The notes under the pieces are model-generated. The model saw only the letters and a program-made list of their open reading frames with translations. It searched no databases and was not told the DNA's origin. From Algoriphagus halophilus (GTDB lineage: Bacteria > Bacteroidota > Bacteroidia > Cytophagales > Cyclobacteriaceae), in NCBI RefSeq assembly GCF_900129785.1, contig NZ_FSRC01000001.1:2418001-2482000 (forward strand): DNA of 64,000 nt, read 5' to 3'. Below are positions 8,199-17,942 of the stretch, one piece after another (the first letter of the stretch is position 1; each line of letters begins with the position of its first letter). The translations under genes and the position numbers were made by a program.

Positions 8199-9608
8199 TT
8201 ATTCCTGGACTGCCTCTTTTTCAATCAATAGGGATTCCAAAAAAGCCGCGATCTGTACGGAAGAAGGTGCATTTTCTGTATTGGCAGCGATTTTATCTCT
8301 CCACAGATGTTTTTGGGTAGAAAAGCGGCTTGGGTTTTCCAATACCTGCTTCAAGAGGGTAGCCAAGCTTGATTTTTCTTTTGCAAAAACCACGGCATCC
8401 AATCCTTCAAAGGATCGAAAGTGCTGGAATTGATACACCACATCGGTACTCCAGTGTTGATCTTGCACCGTATCATATGCCAAAAAAACCGTTGGCTTCC
8501 CAAAGTATGAAAAGTCCAACCCGATGGTGGACCCAATATTTACCGAGCATTCACAATGGTGACAAAGGTTCATCAACAGTTTCACATCCTCGAAAAGGGG
8601 ATAAAACGACATCCAACTGGTTCCTTTTTCCCATTTAGGCGGAACATGTATGATATTTGGATACTGATCCAATACCGCTTGGTATCGATCCACCGTACAA
8701 ACAGGAACTTGCCTGAACAGAATGGACACCTGAGGATCTGAAGCCAGGGCGGATGCCACATCTTTCAAATATTCAGGATCATGCGGGGAAGTCAGTTCAT
8801 CATCGCCTGAAAAAAGAATCCATTTTTTTGAACTATCCAGTCCATACCTGGCAGCAAATTCTTCCCTGGATTCCAACAGTTCAGGTTGAAAATGGAAATC
8901 AAATTGCGGGGTACCTACTACAGCGATGGAAGGTTCAGGAATTTCCGGATAATATTCCAGCAATTCATTTTTCATGTATTCAGACCATACTGCATAGTGA
9001 TCGGTACGGATGGGTAGCCTGGCTTTTGGGAGATTGTCCCAAGAAAATATGGCCGTAACCGTCTTAACTCCCAAATCAGCAGCTGCCAGGCAAAGGGGTT
9101 CCAGTGTAGCTACTCTTTGGTGGGTAATAAAGATCAAATCGGGCTGAATTCTTCGGATATCTGATCTGAATTCTTTGTAGGCAAGACTACGCCTCCACTT
9201 GAATCGATTGGTCTCTTCCAGGTATTTGATGCCATCATAGGAAGACAGGGTAGCACTTGCCAGCTCAGTCGCCTTTTGAAATACACGTTTCAAAGGATTG
9301 TTTTTCACCTTAAACCAATTGGTGAGAATGGTAGGGTTTTGTTTCAGCTTGGAGTTATGTTTCAACCTGGCATAGGTAGAGGTCTCCCTCAGAAATTGCT
9401 GAAACCTTGATTCGCTGACCTTTCTTACCGGTTCATCGCTAAAATCAATCCCTCTTTCATTCTTTACATAATTCAACACCTGAGGTTCTAAATGATGCAT
9501 CAAATGAATCTTAAACCCTTGTTGCTTCAGGTGATGAAATACATCAGAATACAGGTAATTTCTGATTCCTACCCCATCGGGGATGACAAATAGAATTTTC
9601 TTATCCAC
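8199..9608 (-). CDS. Putative GT-B glycosyltransferase (UDP-GT / CDP-glycerol transferase-like)
   Basis: A 469-residue protein with a two-domain GT-B look but without the GT4 signature. The N-terminal domain starts MDKKILFVIPDGVGIRNYLY. The linker region (FSWDNLPKARLPIRTDHYAVW) and the second domain (CSVNIGSTIGLDFSYFGKP) resemble the C-terminal half of UDP-glycosyltransferase and CDP-glycerol glycerophosphotransferase-like proteins that bind a nucleotide donor. It sits between two GT4 genes with one-base overlap upstream. It may transfer a sugar or a polyol phosphate in operon I. I am confident it belongs to the glycan assembly set and unsure of the donor. Confidence 0.65.
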   Translation of the reverse strand: MDKKILFVIPDGVGIRNYLYSDVFHHLKQQGFKIHLMHHLEPQVLNYVKNERGIDFSDEPVRKVSESRFQQFLRETSTYARLKHNSKLKQNPTILTNWFKVKNNPLKRVFQKATELASATLSSYDGIKYLEETNRFKWRRSLAYKEFRSDIRRIQPDLIFITHQRVATLEPLCLAAADLGVKTVTAIFSWDNLPKARLPIRTDHYAVWSEYMKNELLEYYPEIPEPSIAVVGTPQFDFHFQPELLESREEFAARYGLDSSKKWILFSGDDELTSPHDPEYLKDVASALASDPQVSILFRQVPVCTVDRYQAVLDQYPNIIHVPPKWEKGTSWMSFYPLFEDVKLLMNLCHHCECSVNIGSTIGLDFSYFGKPTVFLAYDTVQDQHWSTDVVYQFQHFRSFEGLDAVVFAKEKSSLATLLKQVLENPSRFSTQKHLWRDKIAANTENAPSSVQIAAFLESLLIEKEAVQE

Positions 9609-10789
9609 TAATTACTTTTTGAACGGATGATGTCCCAAATACTTTCCTTGAAGATTTCTTGGCAGGCTTTTTCTTCAAACTCTTGTAAAAAGAACTCTCT
9701 ACTTCTCTTTCCATGTTTGGTTACAAGATCTTGTTGATCTAAATACTTTTCCATCTGCTGGGACAAAGAGTAAGGGGAGCAATCAATAGGCAAGACATAG
9801 CCATTTTGATCCTCAAAGACCCGGTTGGGTACATCTCCCACAAGGGTGGTAATAATTGGCTTTCCAGCGGCCATTGCTTCCAAAATCACCAATGGACCTC
9901 CCTCAAATGTACTTGTCATCACAAAAACATCCAGTTCGGAAAAACAGGTATGCCTTTGTTCAAAAGGAAAACTGCCCTTGAATTCCACTTGGTCTTCCAA
10001 TCCAAATTTCTGGGTAAATGCTTTTAGATTAGCCATCTCAGGGCCATCCCCAAACAGTAAAAATTCAAGCACATGGCCTTTCTCTTTCAAGATTTTTACG
10101 GCTTCCAGAATCACCTGAAGATTTTTCCCTGAATCCATTCTGCCTACATAGCCAAACTTGATGGGATGCTGGTTTCCTTGGGGAATTTTCAAGAACTCTT
10201 CCTGGCCAAGGTATATCCACTGCTTGATGATCGAATAATCAGCATGAGGGTAATGTTCCAAGAGATACTCTTCTTTTGCCTTTGCTGAAATCAATAAAGA
10301 ACCATTTCCCTCCATTAATCGATAGAAATGGTCGTTTTTGGGATGGAAAATCGAAGACTCATGGTAGGCAAATGCCAGGTTATTTTGAATACAGCTGTTC
10401 AAAATATGGGGCAATAAACCCGTGGGACTAATTCCCGTGAAGCAGAGATCAAATGTGTTGAGTTTGGCATTCAGCCAAGCATCAAACAACTCAGGAAAGT
10501 TCCTAAAGCAATTCCCCAGACTCATTTGAAAGTTGAAGCCTGATTTCACCCAGATCTTCAGGAATTTTTTATTGAAAACTACCTGCTTCAACTGAGACAA
10601 GTCCCAGTCCAACTTGGGGAGATTTTCCAATTCTTTCACCTGGAAAGGAGCATAAAAATTCAGGACTGTAACCTTAAACCGAGCATCCGTATGGAGGCAT
10701 TTTGCAAATCCAATATTCTCCAATTCTTGCCCTCCAGGTCCCAATAGCTCGGGCAAAATGAAAAGAACCTTTCTTTTTTGGGGCATCAA
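9608..10789 (-). CDS. GT4 family glycosyltransferase
   Basis: A 393-residue GT-B enzyme. The acceptor half has VLFILPELLGPGGQELENI, a strand followed by a glycine-rich loop. The donor half has KFGYVGRMDSGKNLQVILEA and a clear GT4 signature, STFEGGPLVILEAMAAGKPI. The start at 10789 is four bases after the upstream GT2 stop. It belongs to operon I and is predicted to work at the cytoplasmic membrane on the lipid-linked repeat unit. Confidence 0.88.
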   Translation of the reverse strand: MMPQKRKVLFILPELLGPGGQELENIGFAKCLHTDARFKVTVLNFYAPFQVKELENLPKLDWDLSQLKQVVFNKKFLKIWVKSGFNFQMSLGNCFRNFPELFDAWLNAKLNTFDLCFTGISPTGLLPHILNSCIQNNLAFAYHESSIFHPKNDHFYRLMEGNGSLLISAKAKEEYLLEHYPHADYSIIKQWIYLGQEEFLKIPQGNQHPIKFGYVGRMDSGKNLQVILEAVKILKEKGHVLEFLLFGDGPEMANLKAFTQKFGLEDQVEFKGSFPFEQRHTCFSELDVFVMTSTFEGGPLVILEAMAAGKPIITTLVGDVPNRVFEDQNGYVLPIDCSPYSLSQQMEKYLDQQDLVTKHGKRSREFFLQEFEEKACQEIFKESIWDIIRSKSN

Positions 10790-10793
10790 CAGC

Positions 10794-11696
10794 TCAATAG
10801 TGTTTTTTCAATTGGGATTTTAGGAATTTCTGAATCCCAAGTTGCAAGGAATAAACTAGGTTGAGTAAGGAAGACTTTGCCTTATGGGCAATTAAAAATT
10901 GGTGGGTTATAAACCGATCCCACTCCCCTTTTTGGCCAAGGTATTCTGAATAAATTTTCAACCTGGTGGCTTGCCTATGAAATGGATCTGTGGATCTCAA
11001 TAAGGAAGTTTCTAAAATGCGGTATTTCACTCCTACTTGCAGGATTCCTTTGAAGGAATACTCCTGTGCCATTTTCAAGAACAGGTCCAGATCTTCCATC
11101 ATGGATTCTGGATTATACCCTCCCACTTTCAAAGCCAACTCTTTCTTGACCAATACCGTAGGGGCACAGATGAAATAATCCATCAAAAGTATAGGGAAGA
11201 TCATTCCAGCAGGCAATTGGGAAGCTGAAGTCCAATTTCTTTCCTGAAAAAATGTAGGTAAATGCATGGATTTACTTTCCCTATCGATCTTCTCTGCGTC
11301 ACAATACACCACTCCTAGCTGATTGTCAGATTGCTGAAATAGGTTTACCTGATCCTGGATTTTATGAGGAAGCAACACATCATCACAACTTAAAATCTGG
11401 TAATATTCACCTTCAACCAATTCCAATGCGTCATTGGCATTTTCGGTAATCTTCTTGGTAGAGGACTGGAAGATGGTTTTGACTTTTACGCCTGGGTTGC
11501 TGGCGATCCATGCGTTGATTTTGGAAACACTTTGGTCTTTGGAGCAGGCATCCACCAGGACAATTTCAATCTCCGGATAGGTTTGGGCAATGATGCTGTC
11601 CAGCGCTTCTCCCAAAAACTCCTCATGGTTATAAGCAATGGCGATGATACTGACCAAAGGAGTGTGTTTCACTTGATTATCCAGGTTGATATTCAT
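10794..11696 (-). CDS. GT2 family glycosyltransferase
   Basis: A 300-residue GT-A fold inverting glycosyltransferase of family GT2. The core is visible from VSIIAIAYNHEEFLGEALDS, through EIVLVDACSKDQS, to the metal-binding DxD-like motif LSCDDVLLPH near residue 107. The candidate catalytic-base region is GYNPESMMEDLDLFLKMA. It is the only GT-A enzyme in operon I; the others are GT-B. It overlaps the aminotransferase gene by 20 bases. Confidence 0.87.
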   Translation of the reverse strand: MNINLDNQVKHTPLVSIIAIAYNHEEFLGEALDSIIAQTYPEIEIVLVDACSKDQSVSKINAWIASNPGVKVKTIFQSSTKKITENANDALELVEGEYYQILSCDDVLLPHKIQDQVNLFQQSDNQLGVVYCDAEKIDRESKSMHLPTFFQERNWTSASQLPAGMIFPILLMDYFICAPTVLVKKELALKVGGYNPESMMEDLDLFLKMAQEYSFKGILQVGVKYRILETSLLRSTDPFHRQATRLKIYSEYLGQKGEWDRFITHQFLIAHKAKSSLLNLVYSLQLGIQKFLKSQLKKHY

Positions 11697-12789
11697 TTAA
11701 CACGCTGATTACCTCATCCACTTCTGCTTCTTCCATCACCGGGCTAATCGGAATACTTAAAATCTCCTCATGGATCCGTTCTGTAATGGGAAGTTGGAGT
11801 GAAGAATATTCCTGGTAAGCCCCTTGCTTGTGAAAGGGAATCGGATAATGGATCAAGGTTTGGATTCCTTGAGCATCGGTGAATTCGATTAATTCTTTTC
11901 TGTTTTTGGTTCTGATGACGAACACATGAAACACATGATCCAAGCTATCCGGTTGGGATGTTGGTAGAATCAAATGGGGGTTTTTTATTTCAGTGAGGTA
12001 TCTCTTGGCAATTCTTCTCCTGACGGCATTTTCCTGATCGATGTATTTCAGTTTAACAAGTAAGACTGCTGCCTGAATTTCATCCAATCTGGAATTCACC
12101 CCTTGCACCTCGTTGAAATATTTCTTTTGGCTGCCATAATTCCCCATGGTTTTGACCATATCAGCCAAGGATTCATTGGAAGTAGTGACTGCTCCGGCAT
12201 CTCCCAAGGCTCCCATATTTTTACCAGGGTAAAATGAAAAAGCGGCTGCATCAGAAAGGTTCCCGGCTTTAAGGCCTCTTTCATCCATCGCTCCATGGGA
12301 CTGGGCGCAATCTTCCACTAACAATAAGCCCTTCTCCTCAGCCAGTTCTTTCAGCTCTTTCATCGGGGTCAATTGACCATAAAGATGAACTGCCAAGATT
12401 GCTTTGGTTTTACTGGTAATGGCTTTTTTTACATTTTCGACGCTCAAGTTGTAGGTCTCCTCATCTGGCTCCACAAAAACTGGAACCAAGCCGGAAGCGG
12501 TAATTGAAATGATGGAAGCGATATAGGTATTGGCCTGCACAATTACTTCATCTCCGTCTTTGAGTAGACCCAACTCCTTAAAGCCTTTGAAGATCAAAAT
12601 CAATGCATCCAACCCATTGGCTACCCCAACACATCTTGAAGTCCCACAGTATTCCGCAAACTTCTGTTCAAATTCATCATGAAATTTACCTCTGATGTAC
12701 CAGCCATTCAATAAAACCTGATTTAAAGCTTCTTGTATTTCTGCTTCATGAGCAAGGTTTATTTTTAGAAGGTCTAGAAATTTTACCAT
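11677..12789 (-). CDS. DegT/DnrJ/EryC1/StrS sugar aminotransferase (QdtB/FdtB-like)
   Basis: A 370-residue PLP-dependent sugar aminotransferase. The PLP lysine is K190 in SFYPGKNMGALGDAGA, and the cofactor Asp lies in LLLVEDCAQSHGA. The segment CVGVANGLDALILI is characteristic of the branch that makes dTDP-3-amino-3,6-dideoxyhexoses (QdtB/FdtB, transamination at C3). The enzyme would supply an amino sugar to operon I. No rmlA/rmlB or ketoisomerase gene lies in the window, so the earlier pathway steps must be encoded elsewhere. The substrate assignment is an inference from sequence resemblance; other DegT specificities are possible. Confidence 0.87.
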   Translation of the reverse strand: MVKFLDLLKINLAHEAEIQEALNQVLLNGWYIRGKFHDEFEQKFAEYCGTSRCVGVANGLDALILIFKGFKELGLLKDGDEVIVQANTYIASIISITASGLVPVFVEPDEETYNLSVENVKKAITSKTKAILAVHLYGQLTPMKELKELAEEKGLLLVEDCAQSHGAMDERGLKAGNLSDAAAFSFYPGKNMGALGDAGAVTTSNESLADMVKTMGNYGSQKKYFNEVQGVNSRLDEIQAAVLLVKLKYIDQENAVRRRIAKRYLTEIKNPHLILPTSQPDSLDHVFHVFVIRTKNRKELIEFTDAQGIQTLIHYPIPFHKQGAYQEYSSLQLPITERIHEEILSIPISPVMEEAEVDEVISVLNEYQPG

Positions 12790-12809
12790 AGATGTCTTGA
12801 AGGGTTTAA

Positions 12810-14606
12810 TTAAAACTCTTGGAGTTCCACCATTGATTTAAAGGTTTCACTTTCATTCAGTAATTGACTAAAGGTGCCTCTGCATTCCACTTCTCCATCT
12901 TTCATCAAAAGGATCTCATCTGCGTTCTTAACGGTACTCAATCGGTGGGCAATCAAAACAATGTTGCAGCTACCTTTTAATGAGTCAATATTTTGCTGGA
13001 TCATTTTCTCGGTTTCACTGTCCAAGGCGGAAGTAGCCTCGTCGAAAATCAAGAGCTGAGCTTCTTTGAATAATTCTCTGGCAATAGAAATCCTCTGTTT
13101 CTGCCCCCCACTGATCAAAGCTCCACTGTCACCTAAAATGGTTTCTTCCTTCAAAGGAAGTGAATCTACCAACTCGCTGAGATTCGCAAGATTCAAGGCA
13201 TGTTCGAACTTCTTATAATTTTCTTCTGTCTTATCTGACCAAAAGGTCACATTGTTAAAAACAGTATCATTGAAAATCACTGCTTCCTGGGTGATATATC
13301 CGATTTTGGAGCGATAACTTGCCAGGTTAAAAGATCGCAAGGGTTCCCCGTTTAGGAGGAATTTCCCCGCAGTAGGATGTACCAATCCCACCAATAAATT
13401 GGTGAGTGTAGTCTTCCCACTCCCACTTTTCCCAACCAAGGCATAGGACCTATTATTCTCAATGGTCAGATCAATCTGATGAAGAACCATTTTTTCAGGA
13501 TGGTAATAAAAGCCCACCTTTTGTAAGGAAAGGGATTTGATATTTTCCACCTGTTTTTTGGAAACGTCTTGTTCTTTCCCCTTTTCTAAGTCTTTCAACA
13601 ATTCCAAGCCCACATGCAATCCCCCGAGATTGGCCGTAAATGCCTGCCAGTGCGTTTGTACCAACATAATGAAATTCAAAGCACGATAGAAAAACATCAG
13701 ACTCAAAAAGATGGCCGCAATGTTTCCGTTCAGGAGTTTTATTTCCACCAGAATTGCTCCCACTACAATGGCAATAACCAAGGGTTCTCTAGCGGCCAAA
13801 AGAATCGCATTAAAGATTCCTATCTTCTTTTGCTCCAGCTCAATTTTATCCACATAGTCCTTGAGTTTAATTTTATACCTCTGAAAGTAATTGGTAGCCT
13901 TGAGGTATTTGAAGTTGTGAACCGCCTGAATCAGGGAAGATTGATATTTATGACTGAGCTGGCTGTTATTGAGAGATGCTGATTCGGTGTATTTAAAAAT
14001 TACTTTGAAGATCAGATTGGATAAATACCCACCTACACTGACTACCAATGCGAATTGAAAATTGGCCAATAGGGCCAACACCACATATACCAATAACAAC
14101 ACAAAGGATTGCAGGGTATTAAAATAAGCAACATAGGCCGAGACGATCTTATAGATCTCTCCTGAAAGGGTATTTTGAACCCTACCGGCATCCAATCCCA
14201 AAAAGTTTCGGTACTCCATATCGCCAAGACTATCCACCATTTGGTAACGGATCTTCTTTACAAAGAACATCTGCACCATCACTTTGTAATGGCTTTCCAT
14301 GTATTTAAAAAGTCCTTTGGCAACAAATATGGAAAGTAAAAAAACAAGGATGACTACCGCCGTCAGCTCCAAACCGGTCCATGTAATGAAGTCCAATAAG
14401 AAACTTAAAGAACCTAAAGATTCGGCTGCCTCTGCTTTATCTATTTGATCTTTGCCAGCAACCTGGATCAAAGGAATAAATAAAGCCAGGCCAAATCCAT
14501 CCAAAAACCCGCCCACTAAGCTTAAGCCTATTAACAGGATAATCCTATTTCCTAAATAGGAATAAAAGAAGAGGAAGTGCCGGAAGTATTTTGAAATCAA
14601 TTTCAC
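12810..14606 (-). CDS. ABC transporter (MsbA/PglK-like flippase), fused TM and ATPase domains
   Basis: A 598-residue half-transporter with about six membrane helices in residues 15-330 and an ATPase domain from about 360. The Walker A motif is GKSGSGKTT (392-400), the signature is LISGGQKQR (498-505) and the Walker B is LLIFDEATSALD (518-529). The domain order matches exporters such as MsbA and the oligosaccharide flippase PglK. It sits between the Wzc-type gene and the aminotransferase. Operon I has no MOP-type Wzx in the window, so I infer that this protein flips the lipid-linked repeat unit. Lipid export is an alternative. Confidence 0.88.
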   Translation of the reverse strand: MKLISKYFRHFLFFYSYLGNRIILLIGLSLVGGFLDGFGLALFIPLIQVAGKDQIDKAEAAESLGSLSFLLDFITWTGLELTAVVILVFLLSIFVAKGLFKYMESHYKVMVQMFFVKKIRYQMVDSLGDMEYRNFLGLDAGRVQNTLSGEIYKIVSAYVAYFNTLQSFVLLLVYVVLALLANFQFALVVSVGGYLSNLIFKVIFKYTESASLNNSQLSHKYQSSLIQAVHNFKYLKATNYFQRYKIKLKDYVDKIELEQKKIGIFNAILLAAREPLVIAIVVGAILVEIKLLNGNIAAIFLSLMFFYRALNFIMLVQTHWQAFTANLGGLHVGLELLKDLEKGKEQDVSKKQVENIKSLSLQKVGFYYHPEKMVLHQIDLTIENNRSYALVGKSGSGKTTLTNLLVGLVHPTAGKFLLNGEPLRSFNLASYRSKIGYITQEAVIFNDTVFNNVTFWSDKTEENYKKFEHALNLANLSELVDSLPLKEETILGDSGALISGGQKQRISIARELFKEAQLLIFDEATSALDSETEKMIQQNIDSLKGSCNIVLIAHRLSTVKNADEILLMKDGEVECRGTFSQLLNESETFKSMVELQEF

Positions 14607-14622
14607 TTAGAATTGTTTCAGA

Positions 14623-16992
14623 TTACTTCTTGACTTGTTTATCATCACTATAATATCCGTATCCATAGCCATAGCTATAGCCGTAGCCATAGGTGACTCC
14701 TTTACCTTCTACTCCGTTGAATAAGGCGTAGATATTTTTGATTCCCTTGCCGGTTTTCAATCCATTCAGGGCATCTATGAAGTTTCGCTGGCTATAATCC
14801 TGTCTAAAGACAAACAAGGTCAAATCCACAAAATTCAATAATTCTATGGTTTCACTCACCAAACCAATTGGTGGAGTATCCAGAATGATGACATCATACA
14901 CTTTTTTGAGGTCGTTTACCAAACTTTCAAATTGATCCCCGGACAATAATTCCGCCGGATTCGGAGGTATAGGTCCTGAAACCATGATATCCAGATTGTC
15001 AAACTTGGAGTTTTGAACTGCTTCTTTCCAGTCATCTACCTGGTTACTTAGAACCGTGGAAAGTCCTACATCATTTTTCAATCCAAAATCATCAAAGATC
15101 TTCGGCTTCCTCATGTCACAACCTACCAAGATGGTTTTCTTTCCTGTCAAGGAATAGACGGAGGCCAGGTTCATGGCACAGAAGGTTTTTCCCTCACTTG
15201 AAATGGTAGAGGTAAGCATCAGGGTCACCTGCTTATCTTTTTGCATCAGATAGCGGATGTTTGCCCTCAAGGATCTGAAGGATTCAGCGATACCTGATTT
15301 CCCGTTATTGAAAACAACCAGGTTGTTTTCTTCCTTATTTTTTAGAATAGTGGCGATCACCGGGATTTTAAGCCGCTTCTCTAAATAGGAAATGTCTTCG
15401 ATTCGTACCCTAAACAACTCTCTTCCAAAAACAAAAAGGACCGGAAGCATCAGACCACAGAAGAACGCAAAAAGGTAATTCCGCTGTGGTTTTGGGGTAA
15501 TAGGGCCACCAATTACTTTTGCAAATTCAATGATCTTGTTATTGGGTCTATTGGAAGCCTTGGTAATCGCAGACTCTGCTCTTTTCTCACTCAAGAAATT
15601 ATAGATGCTTTCGGAAAGATCTGCCTGTCTCTGAAGGGCAATTAAATTCTGCTCTGCTTGAGGTAAATTCCTGAAGGAAGATTCTATTTCGTTCTTTCTT
15701 TGTTCCAAATCCTGGATCGTCATCTTATTGTTCAGATCCACGTTGTCCAAAATCTCCCGAATGGATTTATTCAAATCATCGAGCTTTTTATTGGCCTCCC
15801 TCACTGCTGGGGAAAGGTCTGTCTGGGTTGCCATCAATCTGGAACGCTCCACTTGGACAGACAAGAGGTTTTCAATCAGTCCATTCAAATAAGGATCTTC
15901 AATACCCAAACCGGAAGGAACTACGATTTCATTGTAATTTTCCCTCACCAAGTAGTCTTTCAAACTTTGATAGTACCTACTCTTGAGATTGGCATTGGCT
16001 AATTCAGACTCAATTTCTGTCAACCTGCCATATACGGTACTACTCTCATTGTTAAGGTTATAGATCTTGTTACTGGACCTGAAGGCCTGCAGCTTATTTT
16101 CAAATTGAGTCAATGAATCTGCCACTCCTGCCACCTGCTTATCGATGAAGTTGATGGTTCTGTTGGCAATCTCGTTTTTTTCCTGAAGTTCCAGTTCAAG
16201 ATAGGTTTCCATCAAGGCATTGAGGTAGGTTTGTCCTTTATCCACATTAGGAACAGCCATACTCAAGTTAAGAATGGTAGAGTTCTTTTCCTCCAAATCA
16301 ACAATGAGCCCACCGGAATATTTGTTGATCAAATAGTTATTATCTCTTACAATGTAATAGGCTTCTCCAGTATCCTGATTGGAGGTATTATTGATTTTGA
16401 CTTTGAATTGTGGAGTTTCTATCCATTCATTGAATTGATAGGTACCCTCTTGATTCGGAACTCCTACCCCAAAACTTCCATCAGGAAAATACTGGGAATA
16501 GTTTTCATCATTAAAAACCAAGGAGTATTCATTGGCATTCTCCCATTTCACTTCTACTAATCCATTGACCAGTTGGGGAAATCCCCAGTCTACCTCCACC
16601 ACAATAGGAGTTTTCCTAAATACCTCTCTCTTGATGAATCGACCTTTTTCGTAGTATTCCACATCAAAATCCAATTGGATCAAGGTGGCTTCTGCAATCG
16701 GTCGGGATTTTAGGATGATGATCTCATTGGTGATCCCAATTCCTTGCTGATTCCCTAAAGCAGGGTTTTCAAATAAGGATAAGGCACTTTCCTGTTCTTT
16801 GATAAAAAACTTACTTGACACCAAATAAGTAGGAACGGTAGTACTGGTATAATAGTAGGCAGCACCTAGAAATAGGGCTACAGTTCCTAAGATTATGGGC
16901 CAAATTTTTAAAATTTTTGGAAACAGCGTTTTTAAATCAAAACTGCTGTCATCCTCTTGGAAAAAATCGCTTTCCTCTTGATCGAAACTCAT
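14623..16992 (-). CDS. Wzc-type polysaccharide co-polymerase with bacterial tyrosine autokinase domain
   Basis: A 789-residue inner-membrane protein. A first span lies at about 31-48, followed by a Wzz periplasmic domain with long coiled-coil stretches (270-470). A second span lies at about 506-523, just after the proline-rich PITPKPQRN. The cytoplasmic BY-kinase domain has Walker A TISSEGKTF (596-604), Walker A' GCDMRKPK (624-631) and Walker B VIILDTPP (701-708). The C-terminus is a tyrosine/glycine-rich tail (YGYGYSYGYGYGYYSDDKQ), the expected autophosphorylation cluster. It controls chain length and export together with the Wza-like lipoprotein encoded immediately upstream. Confidence 0.93.
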   Translation of the reverse strand: MSFDQEESDFFQEDDSSFDLKTLFPKILKIWPIILGTVALFLGAAYYYTSTTVPTYLVSSKFFIKEQESALSLFENPALGNQQGIGITNEIIILKSRPIAEATLIQLDFDVEYYEKGRFIKREVFRKTPIVVEVDWGFPQLVNGLVEVKWENANEYSLVFNDENYSQYFPDGSFGVGVPNQEGTYQFNEWIETPQFKVKINNTSNQDTGEAYYIVRDNNYLINKYSGGLIVDLEEKNSTILNLSMAVPNVDKGQTYLNALMETYLELELQEKNEIANRTINFIDKQVAGVADSLTQFENKLQAFRSSNKIYNLNNESSTVYGRLTEIESELANANLKSRYYQSLKDYLVRENYNEIVVPSGLGIEDPYLNGLIENLLSVQVERSRLMATQTDLSPAVREANKKLDDLNKSIREILDNVDLNNKMTIQDLEQRKNEIESSFRNLPQAEQNLIALQRQADLSESIYNFLSEKRAESAITKASNRPNNKIIEFAKVIGGPITPKPQRNYLFAFFCGLMLPVLFVFGRELFRVRIEDISYLEKRLKIPVIATILKNKEENNLVVFNNGKSGIAESFRSLRANIRYLMQKDKQVTLMLTSTISSEGKTFCAMNLASVYSLTGKKTILVGCDMRKPKIFDDFGLKNDVGLSTVLSNQVDDWKEAVQNSKFDNLDIMVSGPIPPNPAELLSGDQFESLVNDLKKVYDVIILDTPPIGLVSETIELLNFVDLTLFVFRQDYSQRNFIDALNGLKTGKGIKNIYALFNGVEGKGVTYGYGYSYGYGYGYYSDDKQVKK

Positions 16993-17005
16993 ATTCTTGG
17001 AAATA

Positions 17006-17830
17006 TTAATTTTTAATTAAAGTAAGAACCAACGCTACTGCCGTGATGGTCGTCGTCAGCAAAGTCAAGGTTTCTACTAAGTTTGTACCTGCTCCCAACT
17101 CTCTGACTTTCATTGGTTCAGCATAGATTAAATCATTGGGTTTTAAAAAGTAAAATTCTGAGCCAAGTAGGTCCCTATCCAATAAATTAATTTTATGGAT
17201 CTGGGAACCATCAGGATATTGTCTCACCAAGAGCACTTGATCTCTTTTGGCAACCCTGTTTAGATCTCCAGCGAAGGCTATCGCCTCAAAAATTGTCACT
17301 CTGTTTTGTAAAATCGTGTATTTACCGGATCTGGTAAATTCTCCCAACGCACTAAAACGAATCCCTCCCAATCTCACTCTGACAAAAAACTCGTTCGCCT
17401 TGACATATTTCAACACCTCATTCTCGATCAACTCTTTTGCTTGCTTGGTATCAAGGCCTAGCAATTTCACTTCACCGATCAAAGGAATCTCCACCATCCC
17501 TCTCTCGTCAATGGTATACCCATTTAAGAAAAATGCATCTCCTGCTCCCTGGCTTCCTCCCATTTGGGCAGAGGTCTGATTTTCGTTACTGATGGCCCCA
17601 AAAATCAGGTTCAAGTCCTCATCAGTAGTTTTAATGGTGATTTCTACATTATCGTTAATCTGTAACAGATATTCCTCTGTTTCATAGGAATATTTTTCAC
17701 TTGACTCAATCAAAGGCCCCTGACTTTCCTCTAACTGCTGCATATAAATCATTTTCTTGTTGGGAACGCAAGAGTAAAAGCCTAATGCGATTACCCCAAA
17801 AAAGAACAGGTTTCTTAAAATTTTATTCAT
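17006..17830 (-). CDS. Wza-like polysaccharide export lipoprotein
   Basis: A 274-residue polysaccharide biosynthesis/export family protein. The signal peptide ends in a lipobox at C21 (ALGFYSC). The poly-export domain follows (YLLQINDNVEITIKTTDED), then one SLBB repeat (GEFTRSGKYTILQNRVTIFE), and a hydrophobic C-terminal helix (about 250-272) that in Wza-type proteins crosses the outer membrane. It is thirteen bases upstream of the Wzc gene, the usual Wza-Wzc pairing, so the two probably form the export channel and its regulator for operon I. Confidence 0.92.
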   Translation of the reverse strand: MNKILRNLFFFGVIALGFYSCVPNKKMIYMQQLEESQGPLIESSEKYSYETEEYLLQINDNVEITIKTTDEDLNLIFGAISNENQTSAQMGGSQGAGDAFFLNGYTIDERGMVEIPLIGEVKLLGLDTKQAKELIENEVLKYVKANEFFVRVRLGGIRFSALGEFTRSGKYTILQNRVTIFEAIAFAGDLNRVAKRDQVLLVRQYPDGSQIHKINLLDRDLLGSEFYFLKPNDLIYAEPMKVRELGAGTNLVETLTLLTTTITAVALVLTLIKN

Positions 17831-17942
17831 GAATTAGGTAAATGTAGAAAAAGGATCTCTTCAGAATTTGAATACGGGATCAAAAATAAGAATTAATCAG
17901 AATTTTAAACTTTTATTTATTTAGGCAGGTAATTCTGCAAAA

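Noticed and set aside
7025..8224. Long start (399 residues) for the GT4 gene
   Set aside because: It adds a charged leader and overlaps the upstream gene by 26 bases, while the ATG at 8170 begins with the canonical GT4 first strand. The longer form is kept only as an alternative.
14660..14690. Tandem repeat in the C-terminus of the Wzc gene
   Set aside because: The Gly-Tyr rich codons produce a low-complexity DNA pattern that is explained by the tyrosine cluster of the kinase tail.
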